Shown here: positions 15,874 to 24,083 of the stretch, in pieces
Layout of the letters: every line of letters starts with the position of its first letter
Numbering within the stretch: position 1 is the stretch's first letter
DNA from: a virus
DNA length: 35,917 nt
IMG/VR virus record: IMGVR_UViG_3300009183_000203
Span: 1-35,917 of that record
Direction: 5' to 3' (one strand)
Made by a program: the position numbers and the translations under genes
Notes under the pieces: model-generated
What the model was told of the DNA's origin: nothing
Databases searched by the model: none
The model's input: only the letters and a program-made list of their open reading frames with translations

Positions 15874-18738
15874 ATGGCACGCCAACTGATAGAAAAGTAT
15901 ATTTTTAGTCCCAACACAGCAGGGGCAGGAACATTAAAGTTTCCGGGCAAAGTTGATCTAACTCAGCTGTTGATCATTGCCAACAAAACACAACAGACCA
16001 ATATCTACGCCATTGGAGATCCTACCAAAAATGGAACCATCAGTTACGACCCCGATGACAATACCACGTTCTATTCAGAACAGAACGGAGTAAGCACAGT
16101 GACATTCAGTGCTGACACATCGGCCATGTTGAGTTCGGATGCCATTGCTATCTACTCTGATGCTCCAAAACAGATTGGTAATGTGGTTAGACCTTATGCT
16201 TTCGGTGTTGATGCCATTGAACGCCAACGTGTGGCCAATCCACAAAGTTTGATTGATGCTGACTTTGAATACGGCCTGCAACCAACCAAGTGGCAAAACT
16301 ACACCGACATCCGTAATATTCCAGGTATATATGAAAGACCTGGTCTAGATTTGTTTGTCACTGCTATCGTCACCGATGGCGGAAACCCCAGTATTATCAC
16401 AGTGACTTGTAGTGCTGATCATGGACTAAGTGTTGCACAGCCAGTGATAACACACGGTCTTGGCAATGTTAGTAATGCCGCACGTGCCGAAGGTGCGTTT
16501 GTGGTAGCCACAGTTCCTGATTCAACATCATTTACATATTTTGCCAAAGGCCTTGTGGGCACCGCAGGAGCTTCTATATTCACAGGCAGTACATATGGGC
16601 GACGCGGAGGTTTTTATGCCGGATCAGCCATGCCAGTTTCAGGATATGTCAGCAACGCATCAAGTCCAAGCACAATCACAGTGACTACCTCAGCAGCACA
16701 CGGGCTGGTTCCGGGTGCACCAATTGTCAACGTTGTCACAAGTTCCGGAACCAATCATGCGTTAATGGGCGGCAATTTCTTTGTTGAAACAGTTCCCACT
16801 GCAACCACATTTACATTTACTGCACGAGTGGGCGGCGCCGTGCAAAATTTATCAATCACCGCGACAACATACACACGAAGTGATGCGTTTATTCAACACA
16901 GACCATTTGATGGCGGTATTAACGTAGGCACATTCTTGCCTAGCCATGGTGCGTCAGTATCACGTCAAACCAAAAAATACATGCGTTACCAGTCTGGTAA
17001 GGGTATTCTTTGGACATCGGGGGTGTTGTTTAATCCAGTTATCAATCTTGATCAAATCAGTGCAACAGGAACCTCAGCTGGAAGCACAATCACAGTGACC
17101 ACAGAAACTGATCACGGCCTACAGGCCGGTGCCACGATAGAAATATCTGGTGTGGTCACTTCGGGTTACAACGGTACCTATGGTGTGGTTGGTGTCACTA
17201 GTGAAAGCGTGTTCACTCTTACAGCTACAACGACTTTGGGTAGTACATCGGCGGTAATTACCAACTTACCACGTGTGACTGTAAAAAATTGGCACGGAGC
17301 TACAACCCGTGTTGGTGCATTCGATGATCAAAACGGATTGTTTTGGGAATATGACGGTATTGAATTGGCAGTGGTCAAACGTAGTGCCACCTATCAGTTG
17401 TCGGGTTTTGTCAGTGTCACCGCCGGCAGTCAGTCAGTGGCTGGAACCAACTGTCGTTTTACGCAACAGTTAAAAACAGGCGATCGCATAGTCATACGTG
17501 GTATGACTTATATGGTTGGCAGCATTACCGACGACAATACCATGACTATCAATCCAGAATATCGCGGAGTCAACAATGCAAGTAGTGTCAAGATAGCTGC
17601 AGTTATTGATCGCCGCACACCACAAAGTCAATTTAATTTTGATACCTTAGATGGCAACGGTATTAGTGGTTATGATATTAACCTAAACAAAATGCAGATG
17701 TTGGGAATCAGTTTCAGTTGGTACGGTGCTGGCTTTATTGATTTTATGCTACGTGGTCCTGACGGCAACATGATTCTTGCCCATCGTATGAAACAAAACA
17801 ACATCAATGATGAAGCATACATGCGTACCGGTAACTCAACAGTACGTTATCAAGCCATCAACGAAAGTGCTAGAGATCGATTGGCCACAGCAATGAATTC
17901 CAGTGTTACATCAATTGATTTATACGATGCCAGCCGCTTTCCAGCCACCGGGGGAACCATAATGGTAGATAACGAAGTTATGACATATACAGGAAAAAAC
18001 GTTAATACGTTAACTGGGTTAACTCGTGGTGCCAGCTTTCAGATGTTTGTGGGCGGATCTAACAAAACTTTCACCGGCGGAACAGCTGCCAGTCATGCCA
18101 TAGGTAACGGTTACACAGCGGTTACATTGATTAGTTGTACCTGTTCCCCAATTGTTAACCACTGGGGCTCCAGTTATATTATGGACGGTAGTTATGACAG
18201 TGATCGCGGATACTACTTTAACTATACCTCATTGAACAACACCATTCTTGCCAGCCAAAGCGAAACAGCATTTTTCTTGCGTTTGGCGCCCAGCGTATCA
18301 AACTCAATTGCAGGTGCATTTGGAGACAGAGATCTTATTAACCGTTCACAGTTGTTGCTACAAAAATTGCAGGTGCAAGCTGATCAATCTGTTCAGGTAT
18401 ACGGTATTTTAAATCCAGGAAACATTGATGCCAGCTCATTGACCTGGACAGCAGTTAATAGTACAGCACTGGGAAGTCAGCCAAGTTTTGCTCAGATCAG
18501 CACCAGTACCAGCACAGCTGCCACGCCCGGAGAACAAAACTTTAGTACTTTGGGACAACCTAATGGTTTTTCTGAGATTGACCTAAGTCAGCTGAAAGAA
18601 TTAACAAACTCTGCCATTGGCGGATACAGTAATTTCCCTGACGGCCCAGACGTATTAGCAGTGGTTGTAAAAAATCTAAGCAGTACAAATACTGCGTCAG
18701 TCAATGTTAACTTGTTCTGGTCGGAAGCACAGGCGTAA
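15874..18738 (+). CDS. Large virion structural protein, baseplate/appendage type (954 aa)
   Basis: AAGGA at 15864-15868 overlaps the previous stop. The N-terminus 'MARQLIEKYIFSPNTAGAGT', the segment around residues 105-140 ('RPYAFGVDAIERQRV', 'LIDADFEYGLQPTKWQ') and the aromatic C-terminal half match a large structural protein that I recall as conserved in aquatic T4-like phages, usually without an assigned position. Three ~90-residue beta domains with a 'STITVTTSAAHGL..G' signature start near residues 172, 264 and 402. A 'SIDLYDASRFPATGGTIMVDNEV' unit near residue 690 resembles one in the 920-aa protein. Residues about 585-660 ('DTLDGNGISGYDINLNKMQM') are probably the conserved core. By position and size it may join fibres to the baseplate; that role is inference. 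Confidence 0.72.
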   Translation: MARQLIEKYIFSPNTAGAGTLKFPGKVDLTQLLIIANKTQQTNIYAIGDPTKNGTISYDPDDNTTFYSEQNGVSTVTFSADTSAMLSSDAIAIYSDAPKQIGNVVRPYAFGVDAIERQRVANPQSLIDADFEYGLQPTKWQNYTDIRNIPGIYERPGLDLFVTAIVTDGGNPSIITVTCSADHGLSVAQPVITHGLGNVSNAARAEGAFVVATVPDSTSFTYFAKGLVGTAGASIFTGSTYGRRGGFYAGSAMPVSGYVSNASSPSTITVTTSAAHGLVPGAPIVNVVTSSGTNHALMGGNFFVETVPTATTFTFTARVGGAVQNLSITATTYTRSDAFIQHRPFDGGINVGTFLPSHGASVSRQTKKYMRYQSGKGILWTSGVLFNPVINLDQISATGTSAGSTITVTTETDHGLQAGATIEISGVVTSGYNGTYGVVGVTSESVFTLTATTTLGSTSAVITNLPRVTVKNWHGATTRVGAFDDQNGLFWEYDGIELAVVKRSATYQLSGFVSVTAGSQSVAGTNCRFTQQLKTGDRIVIRGMTYMVGSITDDNTMTINPEYRGVNNASSVKIAAVIDRRTPQSQFNFDTLDGNGISGYDINLNKMQMLGISFSWYGAGFIDFMLRGPDGNMILAHRMKQNNINDEAYMRTGNSTVRYQAINESARDRLATAMNSSVTSIDLYDASRFPATGGTIMVDNEVMTYTGKNVNTLTGLTRGASFQMFVGGSNKTFTGGTAASHAIGNGYTAVTLISCTCSPIVNHWGSSYIMDGSYDSDRGYYFNYTSLNNTILASQSETAFFLRLAPSVSNSIAGAFGDRDLINRSQLLLQKLQVQADQSVQVYGILNPGNIDASSLTWTAVNSTALGSQPSFAQISTSTSTAATPGEQNFSTLGQPNGFSEIDLSQLKELTNSAIGGYSNFPDGPDVLAVVVKNLSSTNTASVNVNLFWSEAQA

Positions 18739-18743
18739 TCGAG

Positions 18744-18751
18744 CATAAATA
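18744..18751 (+). promoter_or_regulatory. T4-type late promoter element CATAAATA
   Basis: CATAAATA lies 19 bases before ATG 18770, with AGGAAG at 18761-18766 as ribosome-binding site. Expected transcription start is near 18757, giving a leader of about 13 bases. Confidence 0.7.
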
Positions 18752-18769
18752 TAGAAACAGAGGAAGAAC

Positions 18770-20899
18770 ATGGCAACCCAAGTACAGTTTAGACGAGGAA
18801 CTACAACACAAAACAACGCTTTTACTGGTGCCGCCGGTGAAATTACCTACGATACTGACGCCAAAACCCTACGTTTACACGACGGAACTACAGCAGGCGG
18901 CGGCGCCACAGTATTAACCACAGGTGCTACACAAACTGTATTAAACAAAACTTTTAGTAGTGGATCATTCTGGCAAGGTAATGCTGTGGCATTGGCCTAT
19001 GGCGGAACTGGTAGTGTATTAACTGCTGCCGCAGGGGCCGTCCCTTACAGTACTGCAACTGGACTGGGCCTAAGTCTAGCAGGTACAGCTGGACAATTTC
19101 TTATTTCGGGTGGTACTAGTTCACCAACCTGGGTTTCAGGTTCAGCACTGACTGTTGGTACAGCTACCACAGCAACCAGTGCCACAAACATTACAGGCGG
19201 ATCAGCTGGTCAGTTGATGATTCAGCAAGACACCAACGTGACCACTTTCATTACAGCAGGTGCAATTGGTACATTCTTGCGTTCAGAAGGTGCAGGATAT
19301 GCACCAAGTTGGGCCACAGCTGACGTAAGATTTGGTAACACCACAGTGGCCTTGGGCGGCAATACTGCCTCAATCACAGGTTTATCCAGTATTGGTATCA
19401 ATGGAAACACAACCAGTACCAGCCCTGGTACAGGAGCATTGACTGTAGCAGCCGGTGTGGGTGTTGGCGGTAACGTGTACGTACTTGGCAACATAGTAAT
19501 GAGTGCCAACAGTTACAACTACTTGACCTTGCCAGTGGGCAATACCGCACAACGACCAAGTGGTCCTGCGTTAGGTATGGTTCGATACAATACCACTATC
19601 AGCAGTTTTGAAGGCTATGCATCGGGTGCATGGAGTTCGTTGGGTGGAGTCAAATCAGTTGACGGATTCACTTATATTCTGGCAGAAACCAGTGCAGGCG
19701 CCAGCAACGGTGAATTAGAATTTTACGTAGAAAATCTTGCCGGTACAGCAACAACCAAAGCTGGTGGATGGAATGCAAGCGGGCTGACAGTTCAAGGAAA
19801 CTTGACTGTGCTGGGTAACACAGTGACCATTGGTTCCAACAACTTGACGGTCACTGACTCAGTTATTGAATTACACACATTTGCCAATTTGGCAGCATTG
19901 TCGTCAGATGATGGTCGTGACATCGGTGTTCGATTCCACTACTACAAAGGTGCAGACAAACATGCGTTCCTGGGATGGGAAAATTCCACAGGAGCATTGG
20001 AATATCTGGCAGATGCCACTGAAACTTCTGGAGGCGTCAACTCTGGCACACGTGGCAATGTGATTTTTGGTAGCTTGGTGCTATCCAATACCACAGCCAG
20101 TACCAGCAACGTTACCGGTGCATTGCAGGTGTCTGGTGGAGCTGCAATCACAGGAAACCTCAACGTAGGTAGTGGAGCATTCCGTAATACTAGACCATTA
20201 GTCACAAACTTTACAGGAACCACATCACCAGCCAATCCATATTCTGGCGACACCTGGTATGACAGCGCCAGTGATACTGTATTCCAATACCTATATGATG
20301 GCACTGGCTCCCAGTGGGTTGACACCAGCGGTTTTGTGGCATCACAGGCCAACACATTTTCTTCAGGCATAACAGTAACCGGCGCCACATCATTGGGTGC
20401 AGTGACCTGTGCTAACATCACAGTATCTGGTTTTGTTGTACCATCATCTAATTTGGCCGTCAATCTTGGATCCACCACAGCTTGGTGGAACAACGTGTAC
20501 GGTGTCAGCGTCCAAGCCAAGTATGCTGACCTAGCAGAACACTATGTGGCTGATGCGGAATATGCTCCAGGCACAGTAGTTGTGTTTGGTGGATCCGCAG
20601 AAATAACAACCACAGACGTTAGCCACGATCCGCGAACAGCTGGAGTAGTAAGCACCGATCCAGCATACCTGATGAATGCTGCCAAACCTGGCTTGCCAGT
20701 GGCACTCACAGGCCGTGTACCATGTCAGGTGCGTGGACCAGTAGCCAAAGGCGATAGACTGGTTACCAGCAATATTCCAGGTGTAGCAGAACGTTTAGAC
20801 AAAACAAAATATGAACCAGGTTGTATAATTGCAAAAAGTCTTGAAGACTATGACGGCAATGATATAACAACTATCGAAATAGCAGTAGGGAGATATTAA
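18770..20899 (+). CDS. Modular tail fibre with RRGT N-terminus and C-terminal KYADLAE domain (709 aa)
   Basis: The N-terminus 'MATQVQFRRGTTTQNNAFTG' with 'GEITYDTDAKTLRLHDG' (residues 1-45) matches the 'RRGT...GE..YDTD...L.(I/L)GDG' start of many phage fibres, as in the Mtd N-terminal domain of Bordetella phage. Residues about 262-290 are the 'RPSGPALGMVRYN...W' unit. Residues about 340-420 are the 'DDGRDIGVRFHYYKGADKHAF' module, whose DNA is closely related to that in the 844-aa gene. Residues about 490-520 are a 'SGDTWYDSASDTVFQYLYDG' unit. Residues about 557-709 are the C-terminal domain with 'KYADLAEHY' at 584-592 and 'AGVVSTDPAYLMN', shared with the 920- and 229-aa proteins. The likely role is a receptor-binding fibre or appendage; self-processing is an inference. 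Confidence 0.78.
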   Translation: MATQVQFRRGTTTQNNAFTGAAGEITYDTDAKTLRLHDGTTAGGGATVLTTGATQTVLNKTFSSGSFWQGNAVALAYGGTGSVLTAAAGAVPYSTATGLGLSLAGTAGQFLISGGTSSPTWVSGSALTVGTATTATSATNITGGSAGQLMIQQDTNVTTFITAGAIGTFLRSEGAGYAPSWATADVRFGNTTVALGGNTASITGLSSIGINGNTTSTSPGTGALTVAAGVGVGGNVYVLGNIVMSANSYNYLTLPVGNTAQRPSGPALGMVRYNTTISSFEGYASGAWSSLGGVKSVDGFTYILAETSAGASNGELEFYVENLAGTATTKAGGWNASGLTVQGNLTVLGNTVTIGSNNLTVTDSVIELHTFANLAALSSDDGRDIGVRFHYYKGADKHAFLGWENSTGALEYLADATETSGGVNSGTRGNVIFGSLVLSNTTASTSNVTGALQVSGGAAITGNLNVGSGAFRNTRPLVTNFTGTTSPANPYSGDTWYDSASDTVFQYLYDGTGSQWVDTSGFVASQANTFSSGITVTGATSLGAVTCANITVSGFVVPSSNLAVNLGSTTAWWNNVYGVSVQAKYADLAEHYVADAEYAPGTVVVFGGSAEITTTDVSHDPRTAGVVSTDPAYLMNAAKPGLPVALTGRVPCQVRGPVAKGDRLVTSNIPGVAERLDKTKYEPGCIIAKSLEDYDGNDITTIEIAVGRY

Positions 20900-20901
20900 T
20901 C

Positions 20902-21591
20902 ATGGCATTTCCATCAAGTCCAACAAACAATCAAACAACCACAATAAACAATGTTATCTATACCTATAACAGTACCAAAGGTGCATGGGTCAGATCCACT
21001 GGTGTGGCCAGTTTTGATCTAACAGCAAATTCAGTCACATTGAGTGCCAAAGTAAGTGCGCCACAGATTCATGCCACGGCCAACCTTACAGTACCAATAC
21101 TTAATGTGTCAACCAGCGTGTTGCCTACATCCAACAATGCAGTAAACATTGGCAGTTCCAGTGCTTGGTTTGGCACCTTTTATGGCGTAAGTTCTCAGTC
21201 CAAATACGCCGACCTAGCAGAAAATTATGTAGCCGATGCTCCATATGAGCCTGCCACAGTGGTTGTATTTGGTGGCGAACACGAAGTTACCATTTCCAAA
21301 CAAACACACAGTACTGCTGTAGCCGGTGTAGTGAGTACAAATCCTGCATATCTAATGAACGGTACATTGAAAGGCGACACAGTGGTGTCAGTGGCATTGA
21401 CTGGTCGTGTTCCTTGTCGTGTACAAGGACCAGTTGCCAAAGGCGATATATTGGTAACCAGCAATATGCCTGGCGTAGCACAGTTGATTGACAATGATTC
21501 TTTTGCGCCTGGATGTATTTTAGGAAAGGCACTGGACTCTGTTGATGCCAATGATATAAAAACTATTGAAATAGTAGTTGGAAAACATTAA
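20902..21591 (+). CDS. Short protein consisting mainly of the KYADLAE domain (229 aa)
   Basis: The start ATG 20902 lies two bases after the preceding stop in the junction TAATCATG, which is repeated at the next gene. Residues 1-35 are a small 'PSSPTNNQTTTINNVIYTYN', 'STKGAWVR' unit like those that begin phage fibre and collar proteins. After a short beta linker, residues 74-229 are a complete copy of the C-terminal domain of the 920- and 709-aa proteins: 'SNNAVNIGSSSAWFGTFYGV', 'KYADLAENY' at 101-109, 'AGVVSTNPAYLMN', 'VALTGRVPCRVQGPVAKGD', and an 'IVVGKH' end. It has no shaft of its own. It could be a minor fibre tip, a chaperone supplied in trans, or a remnant of a duplicated fibre gene; which applies is unknown. 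Confidence 0.75.
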   Translation: MAFPSSPTNNQTTTINNVIYTYNSTKGAWVRSTGVASFDLTANSVTLSAKVSAPQIHATANLTVPILNVSTSVLPTSNNAVNIGSSSAWFGTFYGVSSQSKYADLAENYVADAPYEPATVVVFGGEHEVTISKQTHSTAVAGVVSTNPAYLMNGTLKGDTVVSVALTGRVPCRVQGPVAKGDILVTSNMPGVAQLIDNDSFAPGCILGKALDSVDANDIKTIEIVVGKH

Positions 21592-21593
21592 TC

Positions 21594-22277
21594 ATGCAAA
21601 TTATAAAAAAACTTTATCGCAGTAACTATGCCGGCGAATCCATTGTTACCGAACTAGTACTTGGCAACAATGAATGGCAACCCAGCACAGAATATATTGC
21701 CAACAGCGTGTTTAATTCGTTTACAACAACACAGGCTATTGCAATAGGTAATGGACCCAGTCGTCAAGATTTTGATTTGGCACATATTGCCAATCACAGA
21801 GGCGGAATATTGGCCAGAGACAAGTTACAAAGTTATGCCTGTAATTTGATATATCAAGAGTTTACTCCAGATTTTTTAGTTGCAGTTGACGCAGAAAAAG
21901 TTAAAACCATTGCAGAGTCTGGCTATTGTGACGATCATATCGTTTACACCAATGCTCAATATATTGTACAATACCCAGGTAAGTTTTATTTAACCCCACA
22001 AAACCCAACATACGATGCTGGAGCCTTGGCTGCATACCTGGCCTGCTTTGACGGACACAAAAAAGTTTATCTGATGGGCTATGACGGTTATACCAATGCA
22101 ACCGAAGATACTTTTTATGTAAAAACACTATCAACTGTGATGGATGTTTATTCTGATGTAGAATTTGTACGTATTATGATGTCGGCTGCAGCAGACTGTT
22201 CGGGTGCTCTTGTTAATAAATTAAATTTTAGACAAATCAGTTTCCGTGATTTTGTGCTTGAAGCAGATATTGGTTAA
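21594..22277 (+). CDS. Putative glycosyltransferase-like protein with GNGPS motif (227 aa)
   Basis: The fold reads as alpha/beta rather than fibre-like. 'AIAIGNGPSRQDFDL' (residues 48-62) is a Rossmann-type first strand and loop, with the G-N-G-P-S signature seen in GT42 sialyltransferases and DUF115/Maf-type proteins. 'DFLVAVDAEKVKTI' (93-106), 'HIVYTNAQYIVQYPGKFYLT' (115-134), 'YDAGALAAYLACFDGHKKVYLMGYDGY' (140-166, split by a short loop) follow the same pattern as the C-terminal nucleotide-sugar half of those families. There is no signal peptide or membrane segment. It is the last + strand gene of the fibre block and ends 1 bp before a convergent gene. It might glycosylate fibres or alter the host surface. 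The family link is a motif-level inference and activity is not shown. Confidence 0.5.
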   Translation: MQIIKKLYRSNYAGESIVTELVLGNNEWQPSTEYIANSVFNSFTTTQAIAIGNGPSRQDFDLAHIANHRGGILARDKLQSYACNLIYQEFTPDFLVAVDAEKVKTIAESGYCDDHIVYTNAQYIVQYPGKFYLTPQNPTYDAGALAAYLACFDGHKKVYLMGYDGYTNATEDTFYVKTLSTVMDVYSDVEFVRIMMSAAADCSGALVNKLNFRQISFRDFVLEADIG

Positions 22278-22278
22278 T

Positions 22279-22707
22279 TTATTTTAAGATTGATTCTAAA
22301 GTTTTAATTTTCTTTTTGACAATGTCAAAATTAAAACTTCGCCAAAGTCCTGGATGCAACGGCATCGGATGATCATTTAATCCTACCCAGCAATATCCAC
22401 GATGCTCATCATTCAAGCGTGGCACAAATTCTTCTTCTACACTGACCACAAATGTATAATAAACAAATTTACGATTGTCTGCGGTAAACGTTTCTAATGG
22501 AATAAATTTACGAGCAGAATAGTCAACACCAATTTCTTCACGTATTTCTCTAACTAGCCCGTGTATGACAGTCTCACCTGTTTCAATTTTTCCACCCACA
22601 ATGCCCCAGGATCCAGCATGTCGGCTTTTGTTTCTCAACAAGAACAAGTAACGATTGGATGATCGAGCGTAAATTAATGCACCAACGCCCTCGGTGTGTG
22701 CGGCCAT
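22279..22707 (-). CDS. Nudix hydrolase (142 aa)
   Basis: The Nudix box is complete and canonical: G39-x5-E45-x7-R53-E54-x-x-E57-E58-x-G60-V61, within 'GGKIETGETVIHG' and 'LVREIREEIGV'. The chosen start is ATG 22707, which overlaps the stop of the upstream gp15-like gene as TAATG; a longer frame from 22764 would add 19 residues antisense to no known domain and lie inside gp15. Nudix enzymes hydrolyse nucleoside diphosphates linked to another moiety (Mg2+-dependent) in the cytoplasm; the substrate cannot be read from the sequence. The C-terminal 'HEHRGY'-like segment ('LNDEHRGYCWVGLND') resembles the substrate loop of GDP-mannose/NTP-type Nudix enzymes. It is the last gene of a late virion operon, which is an unusual place for it. 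An inverted repeat covers its 3' end. Confidence 0.9.
   Translation of the reverse strand: MAAHTEGVGALIYARSSNRYLFLLRNKSRHAGSWGIVGGKIETGETVIHGLVREIREEIGVDYSARKFIPLETFTADNRKFVYYTFVVSVEEEFVPRLNDEHRGYCWVGLNDHPMPLHPGLWRSFNFDIVKKKIKTLESILK
22299..22339. repeat. Perfect 13-bp inverted repeat at a convergent gene junction
   Basis: AAGTTTTAATTTT (22299-22311) is the exact reverse complement of AAAATTAAAACTT (22327-22339), separated by 15 bases. A nested TTTTGAC/GTCAAAA hairpin (22314-22320 / 22324-22330) competes with it. The repeat lies inside the 3' end of the Nudix gene, next to the convergent junction at 22278. No T-run follows on the + strand, and only an AT-rich tail on the - strand. Confidence 0.8.
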
Positions 22708-24083
22708 TACAGTACCAAACTCCACTCGCCTGATCCATACAAGCCTTCGTAACTCTTGACCCATTCTGATCCGGTCCAGCGATATTGTACAGTGGTAGTC
22801 AAGTTAGACACATATTGCACAGCAGGTTCTCTACTGTCAAACGCCACTGTCCAATAACTACCATTCCATTCAATGATATCATTGGCACGAGCAACCAAAT
22901 TGGTCCCTGGTTCACCGGCCCATGCAACAGGACTTTCAGTGGCAATGTCGCCAATTGAATTCAATATCAAATATCTAGTACCTGCGGCAGGACTCAGTAT
23001 GTTGCTGTCTACAGTAACGTTTCTTGGATCAATAATGGCATCAACCGCATCTAAGGTATTGGCCGGCAATGTGGCTTCAAACGGAGTAAACAACAACTGT
23101 GTTTCGTCTGTGGGACTAAATGCAACTGTCCCAGCAATTTCATGCGGGCCGTCTGGATATGCAAACGTTAGTCTAACTTCACTGATACCATTGGTCAGCT
23201 TGCCGTATAAATTAACCAAGTTGGCCCAGCGTACTTTGGTACCATATATGACACCATCTTCAGCCTCGGTGGCATTGTTTTTGTATAATGTTAATGTGTT
23301 GCCCACATAGACCAATTCGTAACTCATTGGAGTAAACCTTTGCTGACTCATTAGACCCTGTGTTGCAAACACAACTTCGGGACTGAGATCGCCTTGTGCG
23401 TCATAGATACTGGCAATAATTTGTGCAACAACGCCCATCTTCTTGACCTTGGCAGGTAGACTGAGCCATATGGGCATTTCAAATGTCAGTGTAGCAACAT
23501 CAATGTTTTCTTCTCCGCCTTGCGGCACAGTTCTACTAGAATACTGCACATCTGTTAGCAGAACAACGCTTAGACTTGACCAGTCTACATAATTATCTGT
23601 GCTTTGTATTTCTAGGCCAGGATTAAACAGGGGCATCATTTGTTCAATCATCTGATGTTTTTGTTCTGTATTGCTGGTCCATATGTCCAACTTCATGGTC
23701 AGTTTATATGGAGCCGGCATTAGTCGTTCCACAGTATAGATGCCATCTTGACTGCGTTCGTATTCTTGATCAACATCGTTATACACACGTTCACGAATAC
23801 GAACAACACCTTCGTAGTAAGGATTTTGTAGTCTTGATTGATCGTATGACAAGCCACTGATATAACAGGCCATGGCTGGCACAGCATTAAGTGTATTTTC
23901 ACTACCATTGTTTAAAATCATTGCAGCCTGGCGACTGATATCTCCATAGTACACAGGAACAGTTTGTAAGGTACGATCACCGTCGGCATTTTTTCCAAAT
24001 TCTACTTGGAAGTTTGATACCATGCGTACAAACTGCAGGACAAAACGGCGTATTTGGCCATCATAGGCAAATTGAACTGGCAT
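22707..24083 (-). CDS. gp15: Tail sheath stabilizer and completion protein, gp15-like (458 aa)
   Basis: T4 gp15 forms the terminal ring that closes the tail and joins it to the head neck. The N-terminal ~240 residues here have the family pattern: 'YDGQIRRFVLQFVRMVSNFQ' near the start, 'LQTVPVYYGDISRQAAMIL' around residue 40, 'PAMACYISGLSYDQSRL' around 68-85, 'PAPYKLTMKLDIWTSNTEQK' around 123-142, and 'TLTFEMPIWLSLPAKVKKMG' around 200-218. T4 gp15 has about 270 residues. The ~200-residue C-terminal extension, ending in tryptophan-containing units ('IIEWNGSYWTV', 'YRWTGSEWVKSYEG'), is the arrangement I recall for aquatic T4-like phages. The start overlaps the upstream stop (TAATG at 24085-24081), and the stop overlaps the Nudix start. 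It is transcribed from the late promoter at 25475-25482. Confidence 0.85.
   Translation of the reverse strand: MPVQFAYDGQIRRFVLQFVRMVSNFQVEFGKNADGDRTLQTVPVYYGDISRQAAMILNNGSENTLNAVPAMACYISGLSYDQSRLQNPYYEGVVRIRERVYNDVDQEYERSQDGIYTVERLMPAPYKLTMKLDIWTSNTEQKHQMIEQMMPLFNPGLEIQSTDNYVDWSSLSVVLLTDVQYSSRTVPQGGEENIDVATLTFEMPIWLSLPAKVKKMGVVAQIIASIYDAQGDLSPEVVFATQGLMSQQRFTPMSYELVYVGNTLTLYKNNATEAEDGVIYGTKVRWANLVNLYGKLTNGISEVRLTFAYPDGPHEIAGTVAFSPTDETQLLFTPFEATLPANTLDAVDAIIDPRNVTVDSNILSPAAGTRYLILNSIGDIATESPVAWAGEPGTNLVARANDIIEWNGSYWTVAFDSREPAVQYVSNLTTTVQYRWTGSEWVKSYEGLYGSGEWSLVL

Noticed and set aside
18770-20899. Diversity-generating retroelement target (Mtd-like N-terminus)
   Set aside because: Only the N-terminal resemblance is present; no reverse transcriptase, template repeat or variable repeat pair with A-to-N changes is visible in the window.
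22708-22764. Longer Nudix frame starting at 22764 on the - strand
   Set aside because: The added 19 residues lie inside gp15 in another frame and have no family resemblance; the TAATG overlap at 22707 is the same coupling used elsewhere.
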